64,000 bases of DNA from Malonomonas sp036526255 (lineage in GTDB: Bacteria > Desulfobacterota > Desulfuromonadia > Desulfuromonadales > Geopsychrobacteraceae): the NCBI GenBank assembly GCA_036526255.1, contig DATCYW010000006.1:1-64000 (forward strand). Direction: 5' to 3'. Below the pieces are notes generated by a model that saw nothing but the letters and a program-made list of their open reading frames with translations, had not been told where the DNA came from and did no database searches. Of the stretch, positions 32,489 to 42,082 are shown piece after piece (positions within the stretch are counted from its first letter, which is position 1; each line of letters starts with the position of its first letter). The position numbers were made by a program, and so were the translations under genes.

Positions 32489-33201
32489 TTCCTTTTCGGC
32501 GCTTTTGCCGCACTGTAGTTCACTTTTTTAGAGGTCTTTTTTTCGGCCACCCAGACGGCATGGCGGTAGCCCCCTTTGCCGGGCCTTTCGCAACGCACTG
32601 CAAAACCGGCCGTGCCGAGACGTGCATCGAAGCCAGCGTCGGGGTTTTCGCCCCAGACCGCCAGGGTTCCGCCCGGTTTGAGCGCTGCACGGCAGCGTTC
32701 GATGGCGCGACTGCCGTAGAGCGGGTCGTTGCGTCGGTCGCTGCGGGGGTGGGGGCCGCGGTAAAGATCAAGGATGATGGCGTCAAAGCTTTCACTTGGT
32801 GCCTGTTGAATCAACACGGCCACGTCACCGATTTCAACCGTCACGCGCGGGTCGCTGGCAGCCCCTTCGGTCAATTCAGCGAGCGGGCCGAGGCACCACT
32901 TGTGGATGGTCGGATTCAACTCGGCGACCACCACCTGGGCGGCATCCGGCAGGGCGTCAAGCACCGCGCGCAGGGTGATCGCCATCCCCAGCCCGCCGAC
33001 CAGCACCCGTGGAGCGGGGTGGTTCTTCAGGCCGTGGCAGCCGAGGGTTCCGAGAGCGATTTCGGAGCGCTGTGCCTTGCTGTTCATCAGCACCTGCGGG
33101 CCGAGGGTGATCAGAAAATCCCCTTTGCCGCGCTTGCGCAGCTCAAGCGTCCCTTCAGTTTCACTGACAAACCGGTCGAGCACTTCCCAGGCAAGAGCCA
33201 T
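32485..33201 (-). CDS. Spermidine synthase-like methyltransferase-fold protein
   Basis: A 238-residue cytosolic protein of the spermine/spermidine synthase superfamily, with a Rossmann fold: V-L-V-G-G-L-G-M-A-I near residue 69, V-V-V-A-E-L-N-P-T-I-H-K-W, D-P-R-V-T-V-E-I-G-D-V-A and D-A-I-I-L-D-L-Y-R-G-P-H. The usual polyamine-synthase catalytic Asp pair is altered and it lacks the N-terminal beta domain, so it may act on a different substrate. It is coupled to the S4 protein gene and follows the ABC-F gene by 19 bp. Confidence 0.78.
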   Translation of the reverse strand: MALAWEVLDRFVSETEGTLELRKRGKGDFLITLGPQVLMNSKAQRSEIALGTLGCHGLKNHPAPRVLVGGLGMAITLRAVLDALPDAAQVVVAELNPTIHKWCLGPLAELTEGAASDPRVTVEIGDVAVLIQQAPSESFDAIILDLYRGPHPRSDRRNDPLYGSRAIERCRAALKPGGTLAVWGENPDAGFDARLGTAGFAVRCERPGKGGYRHAVWVAEKKTSKKVNYSAAKAPKRN

Positions 33202-33220
33202 ACTAAATCTCCAGCATCGA

Positions 33221-34855
33221 CTAGAGTTTCAGATCGGCGTGCCCGGCATAGAGCTTCTCGCGAATTTTGGCGACTTCCGGGCTCTCAAGGTATTCATCGA
33301 AGGTCATCACCCGGTCGATGAAGCCGGCCGGGGCGAATTCGACGATGCGGTTGGCGACGGTGGCCAGAAACTTGTGGTCGTGCGAGGCGAACAGGATCAC
33401 CTCCGAGTAGGCGATCAGCCCGTTGTTCAGGGCGGTGATCGACTCAAGGTCCAGGTGGTTGGTCGGCTCGTCGAAGATCAGCACGTTGGCGCCGGTCAGC
33501 ATCATCTTGGCCAGCATACAGCGGACCTTCTCGCCACCGGAGAGGACGCTCGATTTTTTTGTCGCCTCTTCGCCGGAGAACAGCATCCGACCCAAAAAGC
33601 CGCGGGCGAAACTTTCCCCTTCGGTCGGCGCGAACTGGCGCAGCCAATCGATCAGGTTCATGTCGTTCTGGAAGTAGCTGCCGTTTTCCTTGGGGAAGAA
33701 GGTCGGCAGGATGGTCACCCCCCAGCGAAAGCTGCCGCTGTCCGGCTTGATTTCGCCTTCGAGGATCTGAAACAGGGTCGTCTTGGTCAGGCTGTCGCCG
33801 CCGACGAAGGCGATCTTATCCCCCTTGTTGACGGTCAGGCTGAAATTGTCCAGCACCTTGACGCCGTCGATGGTTTTGCTCAGATCCTTGATTTCAAGGA
33901 TGATGTCGCCGCAGGGGCGCTCCGGCTTGAAGACCACAAAGGGGTATTTGCGCGAGGAGACCGGCATGTCTTCGATGGTCAGTTTTTCCAGCAGTTTCTT
34001 GCGCGAGGTGGCCTGCTTGGCCTTGGAGGCGTTGGAGGAGAAACGCTGGATGAACTCTTTGAGCTCGTTGGCCTTGTCGGTGACCTTGCGGTTCTCTTCC
34101 TGCTTCTGATGCAGCACCAGCTGGCTGGCTTCATACCAGAAATCGTAGTTGCCGACATAGACGGTGATCTTGCCGAAGTCGATGTCGGCGACGTGGGTGC
34201 AGACCTGGTTGAGAAAGTGCCGGTCGTGGGACACGACGATGACGGTGTTCTGGAAGCGCGAAAGAAAATCCTCCAGCCAGTTAATCGACTTCAGGTCCAG
34301 GTGGTTGGTCGGCTCATCAAGCAACAGGATGTCGGGGTTGCCGAACATCGCCTGGGCCAGCAGCACGCGGACCTTTTCACCGCCTTCGAGTTCCTTCATC
34401 TTCTTGTGGCGCAGCTCTTCGGGGATGCCCAGACCGTTGAGCAGCACCGCCGCTTCTGACTCGGCCTCGTAGCCGTTCATCTCGGCGAACTCGGCTTCCA
34501 GCTCGCCGGAGCGGACGCCGTCCTCTTCAGTGAATTCCCCCTTGGAATAGATCGCTTCACGCTCGGCCATCACTTTGAACAGCCGCTGATGCCCCATCAT
34601 CACGGTGTTGAAGACCGTCTCTTCGTCAAAGGCGAAATGGTCCTGGCGCAGCATGGCGATCCGCTCACCGGTGCCGGTCGAAACATCCCCTTTGTCTGCC
34701 TCGATTTCACCGGCGAGGATCTTCAGAAAGGTCGATTTACCCGAACCGTTCGCGCCGATCAGGCCGTAACAGTTGCCGGGAATGAACTTTATATTGACGT
34801 CTTTAAAGATGACCCGCTTGCCGTAGGCAAGGGCCACATTGTGTGCGCTGATCAT
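33221..34855 (-). CDS. ABC-F family ATPase, YbiT-like
   Basis: A 544-residue soluble protein with two ABC ATPase domains and no membrane segment. Walker A motifs are G-A-N-G-S-G-K-S-T near residue 35 and a divergent G-G-D-S-L-T-K-T-T in the second domain. Signature motifs are L-E-G-G-E-K-V-R and L-S-G-G-E-K-V-R, and both Walker B motifs continue to D-E-P-T-N-H-L-D-L. The interdomain linker is short and Lys-rich. Members (EttA, YbiT, Uup, resistance proteins) bind the ribosomal E site and rescue stalled translation. A terminator-like hairpin lies just upstream of the start. Confidence 0.92.
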   Translation of the reverse strand: MISAHNVALAYGKRVIFKDVNIKFIPGNCYGLIGANGSGKSTFLKILAGEIEADKGDVSTGTGERIAMLRQDHFAFDEETVFNTVMMGHQRLFKVMAEREAIYSKGEFTEEDGVRSGELEAEFAEMNGYEAESEAAVLLNGLGIPEELRHKKMKELEGGEKVRVLLAQAMFGNPDILLLDEPTNHLDLKSINWLEDFLSRFQNTVIVVSHDRHFLNQVCTHVADIDFGKITVYVGNYDFWYEASQLVLHQKQEENRKVTDKANELKEFIQRFSSNASKAKQATSRKKLLEKLTIEDMPVSSRKYPFVVFKPERPCGDIILEIKDLSKTIDGVKVLDNFSLTVNKGDKIAFVGGDSLTKTTLFQILEGEIKPDSGSFRWGVTILPTFFPKENGSYFQNDMNLIDWLRQFAPTEGESFARGFLGRMLFSGEEATKKSSVLSGGEKVRCMLAKMMLTGANVLIFDEPTNHLDLESITALNNGLIAYSEVILFASHDHKFLATVANRIVEFAPAGFIDRVMTFDEYLESPEVAKIREKLYAGHADLKL

Positions 34856-34875
34856 GATTCAACTACCTTCTTGTG

Positions 34876-34908
34876 AAATAAAAAACCACAGGGGTGATCC
34901 CTGTGGTT
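34876..34908 (-). promoter_or_regulatory. Possible transcription attenuator before the ABC-F gene
   Basis: On the minus strand AACCACAGGG and CCCTGTGGTT form a 10-bp stem with a 5-base loop, followed by a T-rich tract (TTTTTTATTT). It ends about 20 bases before the ABC-F start codon, and no minus-strand gene feeds it from upstream except a possible leader. This placement suggests attenuation in the ABC-F leader, a control mode known for some ABC-F genes. The 34909-35088 segment shows no gene. Confidence 0.5.
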
Positions 34909-35088
34909 GGGGTGCGCAGCGTTTGTAGCATTGATCGGGGGCGGGGGGCAACCAAATTTTGCTTCTATTTCGGTGGGATAGAGTGGCTTTGTGAAATAGC
35001 TAGCCAAGGCTTGAAAATGGGCGAGCCATTGAAATTCAATTTCAAGGTGATATGTCTGGAAGTAAAAAGGAGAAGGAAGGTTTGAAAC

Positions 35089-35280
35089 ATGATGATACGA
35101 GTCAAGTATCCAAATGGGGTCACTGAGATGGTGCGGCCACCCCTGTTGAGGCATCGGATCAAATCTGAAAAAATCAGTGAGTTCAGGCGCTCCGATGGTT
35201 GGGGGACACTCGGCAAGGGCAGTCTGAGGAGTAGCAAACCTGCTGCTTACCTAGGGGAGGAACGCAGAGAAGCTGTTTGA
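35089..35280 (+). CDS. Small conserved protein resembling GSU3473 family
   Basis: A 63-residue protein with a ribosome site (AGGAAGG, 8 bases before the ATG). It begins M-M-I-R-V-K-Y-P-N-G-V-T-E-M-V, continues K-I-S-E-F-R-R-S-D-G-W and ends in a basic tail. This pattern is like the small GSU3473-type proteins of Geobacter relatives, in which the R-V-x-Y-P-N-G and F-x-R-x-x-G-W elements recur. Function is unknown. A strong terminator follows. Confidence 0.68.
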   Translation: MMIRVKYPNGVTEMVRPPLLRHRIKSEKISEFRRSDGWGTLGKGSLRSSKPAAYLGEERREAV

Positions 35281-35302
35281 CCGAATGAGGTTTTCTTATA
35301 GA

Positions 35303-35338
35303 AGAAGGCCCGTTCTCAGGCGAGAACGGGCTTTCTTG
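35303..35338. terminator. Bidirectional terminator between convergent genes
   Basis: GGCCCGTTCTC and GAGAACGGGCT form an 11-bp stem around AGGC. T-rich sequence follows on both strands (TTTCTTGTTT and TTCTTCTATA). It separates the small GSU3473-like gene from the glucan synthase-like gene. Confidence 0.8.
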
Positions 35339-35340
35339 TT

Positions 35341-38025
35341 TCACTCAGCAGCCGTGACCGGTTGCGCCTGCACAGAGTGAGCATTTGGTTTTTTAGCCGG
35401 AAATGCGCTGATCAGACCCATCGCCAGCGCCGCCAGGTAAGGGAGCGACTGCACCAGCAGGGCGGCGCCCCAGAGGCGGGCACCGGGCAGGTCACCCCCC
35501 TGCAGCCAGATCACTCCAAGCGCTGCACCAATCAGCAGAATTGCCAGCACCGTCTCTTCAGCAGCGCTCAACAGTGCCTGCACCAGTCGCGGCTGGTTCT
35601 CGCACTTGGGAGTGCGGAAGAACGGCTTCTCTTTGGTCCAGAACCCGGCGACAACCGCTTTGGCGATGGTGTGCGACAGGGCCAGTCCGGCCCAGGCCGC
35701 GCCGAGGGTTTCCCAGCGGCTGGCTCGCACCCGGGTGCGGTAAAGGTAAATCAGCTTGAGCACCTTGAAGAAGAACAGCGCCAGTGGCGGAATCGTGAAC
35801 ACTGCCAGCGGCGGATCGGTGTGCTTGGGATCGAGCAGGATCAGCAGCGACCAGAACAGTGCCCCGCAGGTGTAGAACAGGTTCAGTCCGTCGGCCAGCC
35901 AGGGGAGCCAGCCGGCGACGAAATGGTAGCGCTGGCCGCGGCTCAACGGGCTGTTATGCCAGCCGAACAGTGGCCGCAGATGGCGGCGCATGATCTGGAT
36001 CGAGCCGTAAGCCCAGCGAAAGCGCTGTTTTTTATAGTCGATGAAGGTGTCGGGCATGACGCCGCGGCCGTAACTCTGCTCGACATAGCCCCCCTCGTGC
36101 CCCGCTTCAAAAATCCGCAGGCCGAGCTCGGCGTCTTCGGTGATGCACCATTCGGCCCAGCCGCCGACATCGCGCAGAACCTTGGCGCGTACCATGGTCA
36201 TGGTGCCGTGTTCGATGATGGCGTTACGGTCGTTGCGGGTCACCATGCCGATATGGAAGAAGCCCTTGTATTCGGCGTAGCACATCTGCTTGAACAGCGA
36301 GCTGTCACCATCGTGGTAATCCTGCGGCGCCTGAACGAAACCGATCGATGGATTGGCGAAATAGGGGGTCAGATCGCGCAGCCAGCGCGGCGACACCTGG
36401 TAGTCGCTGTCGATGACCGCGATCACCTCGGCATCGGCGGCCGTCTGCTGCATGGTGAAGTTCAGCGCCCCGGCCTTGAACCCGGCCAGCGGTGCAACGT
36501 GGAAGAAGCGAAAGCGCGGGCCCAGGGTCGCGCAATGGGCCTCGACCGGCCGCCAGACGGCCGGGTCCTTGGTGTTGTTATCGATGACCAGCACCTCGAA
36601 ATCCGGATAATCCAATTTTGCCAGCGCGTTGAGGGTTTCGATCATCATCTCCGGCGGCTCGTTATAGGCCGGCACGTGGATCGACACTTTGGGGAAGATC
36701 TGTCCCGCTTCCAGCTCGCGCTCTGGAGTGCCGGCAAAAAAGCGCCGGCGTTTCTTGGTCCAGCTCGCCTCGGCCAGCTCGTGGGCCTCGGTCAGCAACA
36801 CGAAGCAGATGCCGAGAAAACCGAACAGCAGGCAGATGCCGACCGAGATGGTCAGCAGGCTCTGATACTGGTGGGCGTAGTCATAGACCACCCAGACCAG
36901 GGTTGCGGCAATACCGTTGGCCAAGAGCGCCAGAAAGCTGCGGCCACGGCGGCGCAGGCTGGAGCTGTCGGTGAACAGGATCAGCGCCGCCGCCAGCCCG
37001 AGGCCGACAGAAAGTCCGGCCAGCAGTTTCCACTGCGGGATGCGGACAATCGGCTCGGTGAAGGGAAACTTCTGGTTGCGGTGAACATCAAACACCCCCC
37101 AGTAGGCGCCGACCGCGCCTTCAGATTCCGACTTCCACGGCTGATCGAAGGCCTCCATCAGGTAGTAGTCGTAATTGTTTTTTTCGGCCCGCTGCAGGTA
37201 ATTGCGCAGAAAGATCGCCTGGTTGGATTGCGAAGCGACCGACGCGCGGCGAGTCCGGCCGTTGCTCGGCCAGCCGACCTCAGCCATCAGCAGGCGCTGG
37301 TTCGGGAAGGCTTCGCCGAGCATCTTATAAGTGGCATCGACATGGTCGAGAGCGGCCTTCAGCGCCACCCCCTCCCAGTAGGGGAGAAAGTGCGCAGCGA
37401 TGTAGTCGACGTGCGGTGCCAGTTCGGGGTTGGCCAGCCAGACGTTCCATGGTTCGCCGGTACTCACCGGCAGCTTCAACGCCTGGCGCATCCGCTCCAG
37501 ATAGACCGCCAGTTCGGCAACGGTCAGGTCGCCGCGTAGGATCGTCTCGTTGCCGACCACCACCTGGATGATGTTCTTGCTCTTTTTATTCTGTTTGACG
37601 ACTGAGATCAGCCGCTCCAGCTCCCGTTCATTCTCTTCTAGGTTGTCCGTCAGCCAGGCCCCCAGCGTCACCTTCATGCCATGTTTTTCGGCCAGCTGCG
37701 GAATACTGCTCAGCGAGCCGCCGAGACCGTAGGTGCGGATCGCCCGCACTTGTCCGCGCAGCAGCGCCAGATCGGAGTCGATCTGCGCTTCGCTCGGGTA
37801 CTTGCCTTCGACGGGATCATTATCGAGGTGTAGTGGGGAGAAGGACATCCCGGCGATCTGAGCCGGCCAGGGGGGTTCGGTGCTTGGCCGGTTTCCCCAG
37901 CCCCAGAGCAGAAAGGTGCCCAGGCCAAAGCCCAGAACAATGAGCAGGTTGAGACGAAAAGCCTTATTTTTCAGCATCTGTGGTCGGTCCGTACAGAAAG
38001 TTGAGGATCTGCGAAATGCAGTCAT
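35341..38025 (-). CDS. GH17-GT2 fusion, glucan synthase-like
   Basis: An 894-residue inner-membrane protein. After one N-terminal helix, residues about 45-320 resemble glycoside hydrolase family 17: I-R-T-Y-G-L-G-G near residue 95, G-N-E-T-I-L-R near 153 with the presumed acid/base Glu, and M-A-E-V-G-W-P-S near 245 with the nucleophile Glu. Two helices lead to a GT2 domain with D-S-D-Y near 540, T-E-D-A-E-L-G and Q-R-F-R-W (the QxxRW motif), then a C-terminal membrane bundle. Such fusions make or trim beta-glucans, for example NdvB-like cyclic glucans. Start codons at 38025 and 37977 are both possible and neither has a strong ribosome site. Confidence 0.85.
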   Translation of the reverse strand: MTAFRRSSTFCTDRPQMLKNKAFRLNLLIVLGFGLGTFLLWGWGNRPSTEPPWPAQIAGMSFSPLHLDNDPVEGKYPSEAQIDSDLALLRGQVRAIRTYGLGGSLSSIPQLAEKHGMKVTLGAWLTDNLEENERELERLISVVKQNKKSKNIIQVVVGNETILRGDLTVAELAVYLERMRQALKLPVSTGEPWNVWLANPELAPHVDYIAAHFLPYWEGVALKAALDHVDATYKMLGEAFPNQRLLMAEVGWPSNGRTRRASVASQSNQAIFLRNYLQRAEKNNYDYYLMEAFDQPWKSESEGAVGAYWGVFDVHRNQKFPFTEPIVRIPQWKLLAGLSVGLGLAAALILFTDSSSLRRRGRSFLALLANGIAATLVWVVYDYAHQYQSLLTISVGICLLFGFLGICFVLLTEAHELAEASWTKKRRRFFAGTPERELEAGQIFPKVSIHVPAYNEPPEMMIETLNALAKLDYPDFEVLVIDNNTKDPAVWRPVEAHCATLGPRFRFFHVAPLAGFKAGALNFTMQQTAADAEVIAVIDSDYQVSPRWLRDLTPYFANPSIGFVQAPQDYHDGDSSLFKQMCYAEYKGFFHIGMVTRNDRNAIIEHGTMTMVRAKVLRDVGGWAEWCITEDAELGLRIFEAGHEGGYVEQSYGRGVMPDTFIDYKKQRFRWAYGSIQIMRRHLRPLFGWHNSPLSRGQRYHFVAGWLPWLADGLNLFYTCGALFWSLLILLDPKHTDPPLAVFTIPPLALFFFKVLKLIYLYRTRVRASRWETLGAAWAGLALSHTIAKAVVAGFWTKEKPFFRTPKCENQPRLVQALLSAAEETVLAILLIGAALGVIWLQGGDLPGARLWGAALLVQSLPYLAALAMGLISAFPAKKPNAHSVQAQPVTAAE

Positions 38026-38164
38026 GGCGAGAAGCGCCGGCGCGGATTATAGAGCCAAACCGGGGGGGGAATACCAGCAGTTTTTTTTGTCTCGAAAAGG
38101 AGCTTGAAATGATTGATAAATAACTATTTTTAAAAAGACTTCGGGGCGCTCAGTGGCGTCCGTT

Positions 38165-38798
38165 TCACTGTGTCAGGCCGTTCAGTGTTTCTTCCACCAG
38201 CGGCAACATCCCGCGGACAATCACCTCGATTCCGGCTGCGGTCGGGTGGATGCCGTCGGCCTGGTTCAGGCCCGGATCGCCAGCGACCCCGGCGAGGAAA
38301 AACGGATAGAGCGGAACCTGATAGCGATTGGCCAGCTCGACATAGAGGCGGTCGAACTTGCTATAATAGCTTTCGCCCAGATTGCGCGGCGCTTTCATCC
38401 CGGTCAGCAGCGGCTGGACCCCGGCATCGCGCAGCCGGTTGAGGATGGTGCCGAGGTTCTGTCTGGTCTGTTGCGGGTCAAGACCGCGCAGCGCATCGTT
38501 GGCGCCCAGTTCGATAATCATCAGGTCGGGTTTTTCAGCCAGCGTCCAGTCGAGGCGCGCCAGCCCGCCGGCCGAGGTGTCGCCGGAGATTCCGGCGTTA
38601 ACCACCCGCACCCGGTGGCCGCGGCGCAGCAGCTGCGCTTCTAAACGCGCTGGAAAGGCGGTACTCTGCGTCAGGCCGTAACCAGCGCTCAAGCTGTCGC
38701 CCAGCACGACGATGACCAGAGGTTCCTGCCGTTGCTCCGCGTTGGCAGGGGTGACCATCAGCAGCACTAACAACAGCAACCTAACGAATGGAAATTTC

Positions 38799-38800
<2 letters not shown>
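38165..38800 (-). CDS. SGNH-family arylesterase, TesA-like
   Basis: A 211-residue periplasmic hydrolase with a signal peptide (V-R-L-L-L-L-V-L-L-M-V-T-P-A-N-A). The SGNH blocks are all present: block I G-D-S-L-S-A-G-Y near residue 32 with the catalytic Ser, block II Gly in N-A-G-I-S-G-D, block III G-A-N-D, and block V D-G-I-H-P-T-A-A-G with the Asp-His pair. The family, which includes E. coli TesA, cleaves thioesters, aryl esters and lysophospholipids. Its ATG (38798-38800) shares bases with the divergent ATPase ATG. Confidence 0.88.
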
Positions 38801-39484
<684 letters not shown>

Positions 39485-39488
<4 letters not shown>

Positions 39489-42016
39489 ACGAACCACCGG
39501 TTTTGCGACAGGCCTGGCGTCTGGTCCGGCGCGAACTGCGCGGCGGGCTGCACGGCTTCGGAGTGTTCCTCGGCTGCTTGTTTCTGGGGGTCTTCGCCAT
39601 CTCGGCGATCGGCAGTTTCAGCGCCGCCGCCCGGTCCGGTCTGTTGGCCGATGCCAGCGCCCTGCTCGGCGGCGATCTGGAAGTGCGGCTGGTGCATCGG
39701 CCGTTGGATCCTGCGCAGCAGGCTTATCTGCGCGAGCGGGGGCAACTCTCTGGAGTCCTCGAACTGCGGACCATGGCAGCGTCCTTGGATACCGAACGGC
39801 GGGTGCTGGTCGAACTGAAGGCGGTCGATGTGGCCTATCCGCTCTACGGTCAGCTGCCGCTGGACCCCGAGCAACCCTTTCAGTCAGCGCTGGCGCTGGA
39901 CAGCGGCGACTATGGTGCGCTGGTGGAAGAAGCGTTTCTGCAGCGCCTGTCGATCCGGGTCGGGGAGAAGGTCCGGGTCGGAGCCGTCGATTTCGTCGTC
40001 CGCGGGGTGCTCAAAGCTGAGCCGGACCGAACCATCCGCGCCTTTACTTTAGGGCCGCGGCTGCTGGTCAGCCGGTCCGGTCTGGACGCCACCGGACTGT
40101 TGCAGCCGGGTAGCCTGGTGACCTATGCCTATCGGTTGCGGCTGGCCGATCGGGAGCAGGTCGATCAGCTCAAGCTGGATCTGCAGCAGCAGTTTCCCGA
40201 TGCCGGCTGGCGGCTGCGCAGTTGGCGCGAAGCGGCGCCACGGGTGCGCTTTTTTCTCGAGCGGATGAACACCAACCTGACCCTGCTCGGCCTCTGCGCT
40301 CTGCTGGTCGGCGGCCTGGGGGTGAGCGGTGCGGTGCGCGGCTATCTGGGCAAAAAGGTGCTGCATATCGCTACGCTGAAATGTCTGGGTGCCTCAGCTC
40401 GGGTGATCTTTGTCGCTTACTTGTTGCAGATTCTGCTGCTCGGCCTGCTCGGTGCTGCGACCGGCTTGCTGGCTGGGGGGTGCATCCCTTTTCTGCTCGA
40501 TTGGCTGCTTGGCGAGTCGTTGCCGATTCCACTGCAACCTGGTTTTTATCCGCAGGTGTTGCTGGTCGCGGCGCTGTTCGGGCTGCTGATCGCTTTGCTG
40601 TTTTCGCTTAAAGAGCTTGGTATCGCCTGCCGGGTGCCGGCGGCGGTGCTGTTTCGCGGCTATGTCGAAACCGAGCGCAAAAATCTGGGTAAAAAGGTCT
40701 GGCTGGCGATTCTGCTGACCGCCGGCCTGCTGATTCTGGTGGCGGTGCTCAGCAGTAGTGACCGGCGGCTGGCCGGCTGGTTTGTGCTTGGCGCGCTGGC
40801 CTGTTTCCTGATCTTCCGCCTGTTGGCCGGACTGGTGATCGCGGTTGCGCGCCGTCTGCTGCGTCCACAGCAGCCGGCGCTGCGACTCGGGCTGGCCAAC
40901 ATCCATCGCCCCGGCGCCCCGGCCGGCAGCATCCTGTTTTCCCTCGGGCTGGGACTGACGGCGCTGGTAATGATCGTGCTGGTGCAGGCGAACCTGAACA
41001 GCATGGTCAGCGACAGTATCCCCGCCGAGGCGCCGGCCTTTTTCTTTCTCGATATTCAGCCGGAGCAGGTGGCGCCGTTTGAGCAGCTGTTGAACGACTC
41101 CGCCGGACTGGTCAGGCTGGAGCGCTACCCGACCCTGCGCGGCCGGATTACCGCCATCGCCGGGGTGCCTGTGGAGCAGGCGCAGATCGACCCCAAGGTG
41201 CGCTGGGCGGTGCGTGGTGATCGCTTTCTCAGTTACAGCGCGGTGATGCCGTCCGGCACTCAATTGAGTCGCGGCGGTTGGTGGCCGGCCGATTACAGCG
41301 GGCCGCCGAAGCTGTCGCTGACCGCCGACGTTGCCGCCGGTTTCGGCGTGTCGATCGGCGACCGTTTGCGGGTGAATATTCTCGGTCGGGAGATTGACGC
41401 CGAAATCGCGAATCTGCGGACTGTCGACTGGTCGACGCTGGAGCTGAACTTTGCCCTGCTGTTCTCTCCCGGCGTGCTGGAGAATGCGCCTCAGACCCAT
41501 ATTGCCGCCGTGCATCTGCTGCCGGAGGCGGAAGAAAGCGTCTATAAGCGCATTACTGATGCGTTGCCGAATGTTTCGGCGATTTCAACCCGAGAGGTCT
41601 TGGCGAATGTTTCGCGGACTCTGGCGCGGATCGGCGCAGCCTTTCAGGGGATGGCCGGGATCGCGCTGCTGACTGGCTTTCTGGTGCTCGCCGGAGCGGT
41701 CTCCGCCGACCAGCATCGGCGGATTCAGGATGCGGTGATCTTCAAGGTCTGCGGCGCGACCCGACGCGACATCCTGCTCAGCTTTGCCGCCGAATTCGCC
41801 CTGCTCGGACTGGCCGCCGGCGCGATCAGCATTCTGACCGGCGGGCTGGCGGCCCTGGCGATCCTCAAGGGGCTGATGGATGCGCCGTTCAATTTCTACC
41901 CCGGCATCGTTTTCGCCACGTTAGCGGCGGGGATCGGCCTGACCCTGCTGCTCGGGCTGCTCGGTACCTGGAAAGCTCTGGGGCAGAAGCCGGCCGGTTA
42001 TCTGCGCGAGGATTGA
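39485..42016 (+). CDS. FtsX-like ABC permease, YbbP type
   Basis: An 843-residue membrane protein with a long first periplasmic domain after the N-terminal helix, a cluster of helices in the middle (about residues 265-460), another periplasmic domain, and a final three-helix bundle ending W-K-A-L-G-Q-K-P-A-G-Y-L-R. Both FtsX-type domains are recognisable (E-R-M-N-T-N-L-T-L-L-G near 260; K-V-C-G-A-T-R-R-D-I-L near 755). It would work with the YbbA-like ATPase to extract or export a hydrophobic or lipid-linked substrate. Confidence 0.88.
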
Positions 42017-42082
42017 CAGCGTCCGCCGATCTGGTTAGTGTCCACTGGCCGGATTGCACCTCTCATTTTCGCGGAGTTGAAC

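Noticed and set aside
34894..35085. Plus-strand frame of 63 codons before the GSU3473-like gene
   Set aside because: No ribosome site and it overlaps the proposed attenuator leader; product lacks protein-like pattern.
35362..37539. Plus-strand open frame of 725 codons
   Set aside because: Antisense to the GH17-GT2 gene. The Gln/Arg/Gly-rich product is typical of a reverse-complement frame in GC-rich DNA.
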